Assembly: GCA_030035585.1 (NCBI GenBank) | Contig: CM057480.1 | Span: 5,511,001-5,575,000, forward strand | Length of the DNA: 64,000 nt | Source of the DNA: Dugong dugon | Lineage: Eukaryota > Chordata > Mammalia > Sirenia > Dugongidae | Direction: 5' to 3' | Shown: in pieces, positions 20,824 to 30,431 of the stretch | How positions within the stretch are numbered: position 1 is the first letter of the stretch | How the letters are laid out: each line of letters begins with the position of its first letter | Program-made: the position numbers and the translations under genes | The notes under the pieces: generated by a model | Told to the model about the DNA's origin: nothing | Seen by the model: the letters and a program-made list of their open reading frames with translations, nothing else | Database searches by the model: none

Positions 20824-20920
20824 ATATATATATATATAGATATATATCTATATATCTATATATATATATGTATAAACACACGTATATATAAATATACACA
20901 CACATATGCATATATATAGC
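20824..20920. repeat. TA/TATC-rich microsatellite
   Basis: atatatatatatatag / atatatctatatat runs with CACA interruptions, lying in the 5' region of the old L1. Confidence 0.9.
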
Positions 20921-21628
20921 TTAAATTAAGAGAAAGAAAGGGAATTTCTTAGTGCCAAAAACAGTAGAGCAGGTTAAAGCCATGTGCCGATGCCATGACA
21001 CTCCAGGGCATGTCAGACTGAATATGGAGCCAAAGGACCAAGATCCTGTGTTTTAATAGCTCCACGGGGGGGAGAAAAAAAAACAGAGATATAGCTTTGA
21101 AACCACAGAAGTTAGGGAGCAAAAACGGAAATCACTGACTAAATCCAGACCATGGAAAAATCATTATCTTAGTGAAAAAGAGACTAAAAAAAAATTCCAT
21201 CCACTGAATCAGGAGAACAACAAAAAGCTTGTCACTACCTGGGACTCAGGTGGGATGAAAAAGGGCAATTAGGCAACATCAGTATCCCCTAGCCATCTGT
21301 CTCATGTAAGGGAAGGGAGAAAAAAAGACTAAGAAACAATGCTCAGCGTCTTAGGTCCATTTTTTAAAAAACTGAGATTTAATCATAAGATTATAGAATG
21401 TTTTCTCTCCCCAACACCTTGCCACCAAGTCAAAAGGATTTCTGCATAATAATAGTTGTAACTGAGAGAGCTGCAAGACACAGACTCTATTTAAGAAAGA
21501 TTTCTCAAGGAAACTTAAAGCAAGAAGAAGAAGGAAAAAAAAGGAAACTGAAGCCTCTGGCACCCACAACTACAGCGAACATTAAACATGATCTATCTCC
21601 TAGCCATATCAACATAAAACCTCACACT

Positions 21629-21800
21629 TGGAAACACTGGTGGTGTAGTGGTTAAGAGCTACGGCTGCTAACCAAAAGGCTGGCAGTTTGAATCCACCAG
21701 GTGCTCCCTGGAAATCATATGGCTCAGTTCTACTCTGTCCTATAGGGTCGCTAAGAGTCAGAATAATCAACAACAACAGGTTTGGGTTTTTTTGGGTTTA
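21629..21800 (+). mobile_element. AfroSINE, short form, in old L1
   Basis: Head 'tggtggtgtagtggttaaga', tail diverged to 'gtcagaataatcaacaacaa' followed by 'caggtttgggtttttttggg'. Sits at the junction of 5' region and ORF1 of the host L1. Confidence 0.9.
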
Positions 21801-22890
21801 AAAGCCTGTTTACCTCAGCACCTATTACCAAACATCATGTCTGGGTCTCAACAAAAAATTACAAGGCATGCTACAAGGCAGGAAAAATAAACACTGAAGA
21901 GACAAAGAAAGCATCACAACCAGACTCAGATATGACACAGATTTTGGAATTATCAGATAAGGAATTTTTAAAAATAACTGTGATTAATATTGTAAGAGCG
22001 CTAATGGAAAAAGTAAACAACATGTAAGGATATTTGCATAATGTAAGCATGGATGGAAACTCTAAGAAAGAATCAAAAGGAAATGCTAGAAATCAAAAAT
22101 ACTGTCACTGAAATGAAGAATGCCTTTGATGGGCTCATCAGTAGATCACATGCAGCCAAGGAAAGGACTGATGAGCCTCAACACATGTCAACAGATACTC
22201 CCCACACTAAAATATAACGAGGAAAAAACATTTAAGAAATGGAAAAGAATGTCCAATAACTGTACGACAATTACAAAAGGCATAACATATGCATAATGGG
22301 AATAACCAGAAGGGCAAGAAAGATAAATGGAATTGAAGAAATATTTGAAGTAACAGTGGCTGAGAATTTTCCAGAATTGGTAACAGACACCAAGTGACAG
22401 ATACAGGAAGCTCAGAGAATACCAATCAAGATAAATACCAAAAAACTACACCTAGGTATATCATATTCAAATTTAAGAAAACTTGAAAACAAAAATAAAA
22501 TCTTGAAAGAAGCCAGAGGTGGGAAGGGGAATCCTACCTATAGAGGAACAAATATAAAACTTACATTGAACTTCTCGTCAGAAACCATGAAAGCAAGAAG
22601 AGAGTGGAGTGAAATACTTAAAATATTGGAAGAAAAAAACCACCAACCCAGAATTCTAGGATTCTGTATGCAGAAAATTATCTCTCAAAAGTGAAGGAGA
22701 AATAAAGAATTTATCAGACAACAAAAACTAAGGGCATTTTTCACCAGCAGAACCAGTAGATTTGTCTTGAAAGAAACAAAAGAAGTTCTTCAGAGAAAAC
22801 GACAACAATGTAAGTCAAAACTCGGATCTACATAAAGAAAGGAAGCATGTCAGAAAAGGAATAAATGAAGGTAAAATAAAATCATTTATT
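21801..22890 (+). pseudogene. ORF1 remnant of the ancient L1
   Basis: Translated blocks include 'DMTQILELSDKEFLKITVIN' (the D...LPDKEFK-type start of the coiled-coil domain) near 21930, and near 22503-22690 'RGTNIKLTLNFSSETMKAR' with 'WSEILKILEEKNHQPRIL', the C-terminal domain of L1 ORF1 protein. Several frameshifts and stops lie between. Family function: RNA-binding trimeric chaperone for retrotransposition; here dead. Confidence 0.8.
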
Positions 22891-23259
22891 TTTCTTATTA
22901 TTAATTGATATAATAACTGTTCAAAGTGATAACAGCAATGATGTGTTAGATGATTATAGCATATGGATAATTGAGATGAATGACAGCAATGTTATAAGAA
23001 ATGAGAGGGATTGGGAATACTTTGTTATAAGGCACCTACACTATCTGTGAAATAGTATAATCTTATTTGAAGGTTGACTTAGGTTAGTTGTAATTGTATA
23101 TTGGCAATTACTAATTTAAAAAAAAAAGTACAACTGATTTGCTAAGAGAGGAGAGAAAACTGAATCATATAAAATGTTGGTCAAAAGCATAGAAGGCAGA
23201 AAAAGAGGGGAAGATAAAAAAGAAACAAAGAACAAATACAATGAATAGAAAACAGCTAC

Positions 23260-24701
23260 AACCATGGTATATATTAATTCAACTAGATTAATAATCACTT
23301 TAAATGTGAATGGTCTAAATACACCAATTAAAAGTCACAGACTGTCAGAGTGGTCAAAAAAAAAAAGACCCAACTATATGTTGTCTATAAGAAAGTCACT
23401 ATAAATATAAAGACACAAATAGATTAAAAGTAAAAGAATAGAGAAAGATATACCATGCTAACATTGATCACAAGAAATTTGCTCAATAACAAAAATAAAT
23501 TATTAAAAAAAAAGAAAGCTTGAGTAGCTATATTATTTTCAGTCAGGGCAGACTTTAGAAAGAAAACTATCATGGATTAAGAGGAGCATTACATAACGAT
23601 AAAAGGGACGATTCTCCAAGAAGACATAACAATCCTTAACGTGCATGCATCTTATAACCGAACATCGAAACACGTGACGCAAAAACTGATAAAACCGCAA
23701 GAAGAAATAGACAAATCCACTACTGTAGTTGGAGACTTCAACACCCCTATCAGTAACTGCCAGACTCAGCAGGCAGAAAATCAGTAAGGATAGAGGTGAA
23801 CTGAACAGCATCATCAATCAACTGGATCTAACTGACACTTATAGAATACATTATCCAGCAACAGAATACACATTCCTCTCAAGCTCATAAGGAACATTCA
23901 CGAAGATAGACCACATTCTGCATCATAAAACATAGCTCAACAAATTTAAAAGAACAGAAATCATACAAAGTATTTTTTCAGACCACAGTGCAATTAAACT
24001 AGAAATTATTAACAGAATGATAGCTAGAAAATGCCCAAATATTTGGACACACTTCTAAATAATACATGAGTCAAAGAAGAATTTATGAAAAGAAGTTTTA
24101 AAATATTTGAACTAAATAAAAATGAAAATACAATTTGTGGGATGTCACAGAAGTAGTTATTAGAGGAAAATTGGAGCACTGAGTACATAGATTAGAAAAG
24201 AAAAAAGATCTTAAATCAGTAATTTAAGTTTCCACATTAGGAAACTGAAGAAAAAAGAACAATATAAACCTGAAGCAAGCAGGAGAAATAATAAAAATTA
24301 GAGCAGAAATCAATGAAACTGAAAAGAGAAAATCAGTAGGAAAAAAATCAACAAAACCAAAAAATAATTCATTGAAAACAACAATAAAATTGATAAACTT
24401 CTGGCCAAGCTGACCAAGAAAAAAAGAGAGAAGACACATATTACTAATATCAGAAATGAAAGAAGCATGATCACTACTGAGCCCACAGACATTAAAAGAG
24501 TAATAAAGGAATATTATGAACAATTCTATGTCCACGAAATTTACAATTTAGATGAAATGGGTCAATTACCTTAATAACACAAACTATCAAAACTCACATA
24601 GGAGAACTAGATCATCCTCATGGACCTGTATCTATTAAAGAAATTGAATCAATAATAAATAACCCTCCAAAAAAAAATAAGATGGTTTCAGGCTCAGATG
24701 G
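23260..24701 (+). pseudogene. ORF2 endonuclease and linker remnant, ancient L1 (part 1)
   Basis: Begins with an 'ITLNVNGLNTPIKSH' signature near 23290 and has 'VGDFNTPI' near 23730, 'TDTYRIHYPATEYTF' near 23835, 'KIDHILHHKT' and 'SDHSAIKLEI' further on: the order of an apurinic/apyrimidinic-type L1 endonuclease. Then 'NYEQFYVHE...NLDEMG' and a stretch ending 'SGSDG' at the LTR break, the start of the RT region. Many stops and frameshifts. Confidence 0.8.
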
Positions 24702-25215
24702 TATCTTAGTCATCTAGTGCTGCTATAACAGAAATACCACAAGTGGGTGTTTTAACAAACAGAAGTTTATTCTCTCACAGTCCAGTAGGCTACAAGTCCA
24801 AATTCAAGGCAGCAGCTCCAGGAGAAGGCTTTCTCTCTCTGTCGGCTCTGGAGAAAGGTCCTTGTGATGCATCAGTCTTCCCTTGGTCTGGGAGCATCTC
24901 AGCGCAGGAACCTCACGTCCAAAGGATGTGCTCTGCTTCCACCACTTTTTTCTTGGTGGTGTGAGGTTCCCATGTGTCTCTGTTTGCTTCTGTCTTTTAT
25001 ATCTCAGAAGAGATTGGATTAAGACACTATCCAATCTTGTAAACCTCATCAGTGTAACTGCCACTAATCCATCTTATTAGATCATAGTGATTGAGTTTAC
25101 AACACATAAAGAAATCACATCAGATTACAGAATGGTACACAGTCATACAACACTGGGAATCATGACCCAGTCGAATTGACAGATATTTTTTGGGGACACA
25201 ATTCAATCCATGACA
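24702..25215 (-). mobile_element. Solo MaLR-type LTR nested in ancient L1 ORF2
   Basis: 514 bp with a perfect 5-bp duplication GATGG at 24697-24701 and 25216-25220. Same family as 8833-9357. The first base pair of one terminus has mutated (TA instead of TG at the left). Removing it rejoins the L1 codons for SGSDG and WFHWWIPPN-type text, so it is certainly later than the L1. Confidence 0.93.
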
Positions 25216-26042
25216 GATGGTTTCACTGGTGAATTCCACCAAACATTTAAGGAAGAAATGATAACAATTCTCTACAGTCTTTTAAAAAAAAAGAAGAAGA
25301 AGCAAATGTAACACTTCCAAACTCATTCTACGAGGTCAGAATTACCCTTCTAACAAAAACACACAAGACATTCCAAGAAAGAAAACTATAGTCCAACCTC
25401 TCTCATGAACATAAATGCAAAAATTCTCAAAATATCAGATTGCATACACTGATGAATAAAAAGAATTATACAGTATGACCAAGTGGGATCTAAGCAAGTA
25501 TGCAAGGCTGGGTCAACAACAGCAAATCTATTATTGTAATCCATCACACTAACAGGCTAAAGAAGAAAAATCATATGAGCATATCAGTAGTTGCAGAAGA
25601 AACATCTGACAAAATCCAATACCTATACATGATAAAAACTCTCAGAAAACTAGGATTAGAGAGGAAGTTCCTCAGTTTAATAAAGAACATCTACAAAAAG
25701 CCTACAGCTAACATCATATTTAATATTTGGAAACTAGATGCTTTTCCCCTGAAGATCATGAATAAGGTAAGGATGTCCCCTCTCACCACTCCTATTCAGC
25801 ATCATACTGGAAATCCTAGCTAATGCAATAAGACAAGAAAAGAAAAAAAAAAGTATATAGATTGAGAAAGAAGAAATAAAACTGTCTTTGTTCATAGATG
25901 AGATGATTGTCTATACAGAAAATTCTAAAGCTTACCCCCCCAAAAAAAGAAAACCTCCTGAAACTGATAAGCAATTACAGCAAGGTTGAAGGATAAAAGG
26001 CTAATACGCGAAAATCTATTGCTTCCCTACATATCAACAAAA
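25216..26042 (+). pseudogene. ORF2 reverse transcriptase remnant, ancient L1 (part 2)
   Basis: Includes 'KPTANIIFN' near 25700 and the equivalent of the FADD active-site loop near 25890, which here reads LFIDEM: the catalytic Ala-Asp-Asp has become Ile-Asp-Glu in the frame that fits its neighbours. Together with frame breaks this shows inactivity. Confidence 0.82.
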
Positions 26043-26199
26043 CCTGTACCCACTGCTGTCGAGTTGATTCTGACTCATAGTGACCCTACAGGACAGAGTA
26101 GAACTGCCCCATAGGGTTTCCAAGGATCAGCTGGGGATTTGAACTGCTGACCCTTTTGGTTATAAGCAGAGCTCTTAACCACTGCACCACCAGGGCTCC
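26043..26199 (-). mobile_element. AfroSINE, short form, in ancient L1 RT region
   Basis: Tail 'tgctgtcgagttgattctga' at left, head ends 'accaccagggctcc'. Flanked by atatcaacaaaa and atataccaacaaa, an approximate target duplication. Confidence 0.94.
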
Positions 26200-26697
26200 A
26201 TATACCAACAAAGACAAGTAGAATTTAAGATTAAAAGTACAATAACAATTACATTAGCACCAAAAAAAATACTTAGGTATAAATCAAATAAAATATACAC
26301 AAGATCTGTATGAGGAAAACTATAAGACTTTTATGAAAGAAATCAAAGAAGATCTAAATAAATGGGCAGATATTCCATGTTCATGGATAGGAAGGCTCAA
26401 TACTGTTAAGAAACCAATTCTTCCCAACTTGATCTATAGATGTAATTCAATCCAATAAAAATTCCAGTAAGTTATCTTTTAGCTTTAGACAAACCAATTC
26501 TAAAATTTATATGGAAAGGAAAGACTCAGAATTAACCAAAACAATACTGAGGAACAAACTCAGAGGACTAACAATAGTCCAGACTTCAAGAGTTATTACA
26601 AAGGTACAGTAATCAAGACAGAGTGGTTTTGGTGAACGAATAGAAAAATAGACCAAGAAAACAGAATAGAAAGCCCATAAATAGAATCACACAAATA
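26200..26697 (+). pseudogene. ORF2 thumb/linker remnant, ancient L1 (part 3)
   Basis: '[21 protein letters not shown]' and '[16 protein letters not shown]' order of an L1 ORF2 is readable across 26270-26410, then 'FIWKGKTQN' near 26515. Ends at the MITE. Confidence 0.8.
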
Positions 26698-26912
26698 TGC
26701 TGTATTTTCATGCAAATAATGCACACCTTCTATGTTTGTTTGCCAACCGCTCCCTCCCTTGGTGACGCACTTACTAAGCACTCTATGCCAATTTTTCTTA
26801 CACCAACATGTAAAAAAACTGACATAGTGACACTTACGAAAATACCCTGCAGGAGGAAAGAGCAGTTGGCAAACAAACTTAGAAGGTGCACATTATTTGT
26901 GTAAAAATATGG
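26698..26912. mobile_element. Palindromic MITE, TA-flanked, Tc1/mariner-like (copy 2)
   Basis: 215 bp, same family as 1489-1706. Arms share 'atgtttgtttgccaac...gcactatgccaattttt' and its complement 'aactgacatagtgac...gttggcaaacaaac'. TA at 26696-26697 and 26913-26914. It interrupts the ancient L1 text between '..cacacaaa' and 'ctcaattaatctttgacaaa', so it transposed after that L1 was in place. Confidence 0.88.
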
Positions 26913-27079
26913 TACTCAATTAATCTTTGACAAAGGAGCAAAACCCATTTAATGTAGAAAGTAGAGTCTTTTCCACAAGTGCTACTGGAAAAATTAGACA
27001 TTCATATGCCCCTCCCAAAAAAAGAATATAGACATAGACTTTACACATTTCACAAAAATTAACTCAAAATGAATCATAG
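26913..27079 (+). pseudogene. ORF2 remnant, ancient L1 (part 4)
   Basis: 'caattaatctttgacaaagg' to 'cacaaaaattaactcaaaat' is the TLLTLQRSKTHL-type (LIFDKGAKP) region. It resumes at 35451 with 'acctaagtgtaaaacacaaa' once the young L1 is removed. Confidence 0.85.
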
Positions 27080-27325
27080 GGTAGTTCCGGCAAAATGGCG
27101 CTCTAGGCAGAAGCACCGCGTCATCCCTCCACAGCGAAGATCAGAAAAACTAAGCCGAACAGAGAATACAACAATCCTGAAACCCTAAAACATCAAATGA
27201 AGAGATAAGGAACTCAGCCAAGCACCAAACGGAGTGAGAAAACTGACAGAGAACGGACAGCGAGGAGAGATTCATGCAGAGGTCTCCTACCAGCTAACGC
27301 AGCGCGGATCTGCCATCTTGGACTC

Positions 27326-27646
27326 CTATCGGAGACCAGCAAACAGGCGGTATGAGAAAGCAGCCTCATGGAGTGTCCAGCAGGAGAAAAAACAACCGGT
27401 AATTGGTGATATACGCTTTCCCACCCCACATCCTTCTTCACCCTGACTCGGCCTCCTCTGCTTCCCGCAGCCACAATCTCTTGACCGGGAAACACCGGCT
27501 GCTTGGATTCCACATACCCAAACGGGCAGCTCTCTAAGTGCCATTGGTTGGCTACTGGTGTTGCTTTTTTCCGCTTCTTTTGATTTTGTCCTTGCCTCTC
27601 GCCACCTCCCCCTCCTTTCACTCGAGTACCTCGCCCCGTGCGCCAT
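27326..27646 (-). other. Antisense open frame over L1 monomer 1 (106 codons)
   Basis: Starts MAHGARYSSERRGRWREART and runs antisense through unit 1. The matching antisense frame in unit 2 begins with nearly the same residues. Position and orientation are like primate L1 ORF0, but no homology to it is claimed. A longer alternative antisense frame (27214-27621) overlaps it in another phase. May be chance in stop-poor sequence. Confidence 0.35.
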
Positions 27647-27942
27647 CTTTACTTCCTCATGAGGGGCTGCAGAGCTCCGGTAATTTGTGATATACGCTTT
27701 CCAACTCTCTACCCTTCTTCACCCACACTCAGCCCCCTCTGCTTCCCACAGACACAGTCTCTTGTCCAGAAACACCAGTCCGCACTAGCTGGCTCTCTGA
27801 GTGCCATTTGTTGGCTGCTAGTGTTGCTGTTTTTTCCTGCTCCTTTTGATTTCTTCCTTGCCTCTCGCCACCTCCCCCTCCTTTCGCTCAAGTACCTGGC
27901 TCCGTGCGCCATCTTTGCTTCTTCCTGAGGGGCTGCGGAGCT
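27396..27942 (+). repeat. Two tandem monomers in the L1 5' UTR
   Basis: Unit 1 (27396-27676, 281 bp) and unit 2 (27677-27942, 266 bp) share 'ggtgatatacgctttcc', 'cctctgcttccc', 'gtgccatt.gttggct', 'ccttgcctctcgccacctcc' and 'gtgcgccatctt'. The repeated GCGCCATCTT-like motif resembles a YY1 site, which sets transcription start in primate L1s. By analogy with mouse L1 monomers these units probably act as promoters. That role is inferred. Confidence 0.9.
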
Positions 27943-28095
27943 CCGTTCGAGTGTGGAGCTGCTTCCCCATCTGGGCTGCCACGTTGGTGGGATCCTGGGT
28001 CTTTTGTTCGTTTGTTTGTTTTGAACTGTTTGTTTGTTTTCTTTCCCTTTTCTAGAGTTGGGAGCCCTTTCTGGCCAGGTGGAGCTGCGTGGCAA
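27709..28095 (-). other. Antisense open frame over L1 monomer 2 (128 codons)
   Basis: Contains an internal MAHGARYLSERRGRWREARK that mirrors the start of the frame over unit 1, with a basic, Lys/Gln-rich N-terminal extension. The two monomers are out of phase (281 bp is not a multiple of three), so each frame stays open independently. No known domain. Confidence 0.35.
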
Positions 28096-28975
28096 GGAGA
28101 CTCCCCCTCAGTTTCAACAGACGTGCAGAGGGATCCCTGAGGACATTTCTTTTTTTAGTTGGGTTTTTTTTTTTTTCTGTTTTTTTCGAGGCCTTTCTTC
28201 TGCTTTGTTTTTTTTTTTTAATTTGTTTTGTTTTCTTTTCCCTCTTTTTCCCTTTTTGTATTTCTTCATTGCTCAGTTTCTCATCTCTCTGTATCTTCCT
28301 TCTCCTTCTGTTCCCTGAATACCTGGCATTGTACACCTCTACGCCTTCTAGCCAGGCTGTACAGCAACACCTGAGAGCGACTTCCCCAGACCTCATAGCT
28401 GCACCGGTGGGATCCCTGGAAACTTTGTGGTTCTTTAATCTTTCTGATTTTTATTTATTCATTCTTTTCTTTTCTTCTTCTTTCCCTTTCTGTTTTTCTC
28501 CATTTCATAGTCTCTCATCTCTCCACTCCAACGGCAAGCTCCTCTAGCATTCTTTTTTGTTTGTTTGTATGTTTTTGGCTCCTGTTCCTCTCTCCATATC
28601 CATCTTAGCTCCACGCATAACAATCTCGCAGCTGCATCCTGCCTACCTGCACTGTACGCTTGACATCACACCACCAAGCAGCACAGACACGGCCTACTGG
28701 AACCTACCCTGCACTGATTACCGACCTGCTCTGGTGGCTGTAGTTAGTGCCACAAACAACCCATCCCAGTAACTCCTCTTCAGCTAGACCTGCCCTGCCG
28801 TAACATATCTGAGTGACTCACCCTGCCAGGTGGAGAAGGAGGCGAAAAGTATTGTGCCCATGGACGAGCAAACAACAAAGAACACACAGTCCGCCTGCTC
28901 AGACATAGTCAAATTTTTTTTAAAAAAAGGGATGAAACAAATCTACAATCAATAAACAAGAAAAATAACTACTGA

Positions 28976-30021
28976 ATGCCCCGAAGACAGCAGACAATAT
29001 CAAAACATTTACAAAAACAGAACATGATGGTTCCAGTAGGTGTCCAAAATAAAACACCAGATGACTCTCCTCTGGAAGAAAATGCACTAGAACTACCTGA
29101 TAGGGAGTTCAAATCTCTAATACTCATAATTCTCCAAGAACTGAGGCAAAAAGCTGACAAACATGAGGAAAAAATAGATAAATCCATGAAAAATACAGAC
29201 AAAAAATTGGAAGAATTCAGGAAAATAATGCAGGAACAAAATGCCAAAATAAATTCACAACTAGAAATTATACAAAGACAACAATTAGAAATCCAAAAGA
29301 TAAACAACAAGATTTCAGAAATGGACGGTGTCATAGAAGGGCTGAGAAGCAGATTTGAAACCATGGAAGACAGGATAAGTGGAAGTGAAGACAAACACTT
29401 GGATACAACTCTGAGGAAAACTCAGAAAAAAGAACAAAGGAAAATGAAGAGACCCTGAGAGTTATGTGGGATACAATCAAAAGCAAAACTTTTCGAGCAA
29501 TTGGAATTCCAGAACAGGGGGAGAAAACAGAAAACACAGAGAGGATCATTGAGGAACTGCTGACAGAAAACTTCCCCAGTATCATGAAAGATGAAAAGCT
29601 GGCCATCCAAGAAGCTCAACGAACCCCATATAGAAGAGACCCCAAAAGAAAATCACCAAGGCATATCACATTCACACTCGCCAAAACCAAAGACAAACAA
29701 AGAATCCTGAGAGCAGCGCGTGAAAAACAAGAAGTCACATACAGAGGAGAAACAATAAGACTAAGCACGGATTATTCGGCAGAAACCATGCAGGCAAGAA
29801 GGCAGTGGGATGACATATATAAAATCTTGAAAGAAAAAAATTGCCACCCAAGAATAATATATCCTGCAAAACTCTTGTTCAGATTTGATGGTGAAATTAG
29901 GTCATTTCCAGAAAAACAGAAATTAAGGGAATATGTAAAAGTCAAACCGAACTTACAAGAATTATTAAAGGGAGTTCTTCAATCTGAGGACAAACAGCTT
30001 CAGCTCACAGGCAGAACCTAG
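28976..30021 (+). pseudogene. L1 ORF1 (RNA-binding protein), one frameshift
   Basis: Family role: trimeric nucleic-acid chaperone that coats L1 RNA in the cytoplasm. The ATG at 28976 opens MPRRQQTISKHLQKQN. A Lys/Glu/Gln-rich coiled coil follows (about residues 45-130, e.g. 'MKNTDKKLEEFRKIMQEQNAK'), then 'WDTIKSKTFRAIGIPEQGE' (RRM region) and the C-terminal domain with 'RRDPKRKSPRHITF' and 'REKQEVTYRGETIRLSTDY'. A single-base deletion near 29412 shifts the frame: the upstream frame stops at 29458 and the downstream frame continues from before 29464. Total size about 348 codons, normal for ORF1. Otherwise intact, so inactivation is recent. Confidence 0.93.
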
Positions 30022-30431
30022 GATACAGGATTGTACCAGCCAGATACCAATCTAGGAAATGAACTCTCAAGGGCTATCCAAAACGAAAAGAAATACAACA
30101 GGGAATCAGAGCAGTTAATCAGTAAATGACAACAACAGCAAAACAATAACAGAGGGAATAAATGGCATAGGTATACAACCTTCTAATGGAGAGGAAGGCA
30201 AGGCGATACCAAGTAATGGTAGACTGCTTCAAAGTTAGAAAGATAAGGGTAAAAGTCATGGTAACCACAAAGAAAGTTAACAAACATACTCATAAAAAAA
30301 AAGAGGAAAAACAGAGTCTCAGCAAAAACAAAAGAAATGAAAAAAAAAATCCACAAGCAAAAGTAACACCGCACAAGAGAGTAAGAAGAACAAAGAAAAC
30401 TTCAGCACCACAAAAAAAAAAGCACTACAAA
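30022..30431 (+). other. L1 inter-ORF spacer
   Basis: 410 bp, A-rich, lacking obvious coding. Much longer than the roughly 60-bp spacer of human L1. A short plus-strand open frame (from 30186) runs through it into ORF2 in phase. Confidence 0.8.

Noticed and set aside
19430-21300. 5' inversion (twin priming) of a single L1 joining the minus-strand and plus-strand pieces
   Set aside because: Both pieces contain their own 3' L1 sequence, so they are separate insertions.
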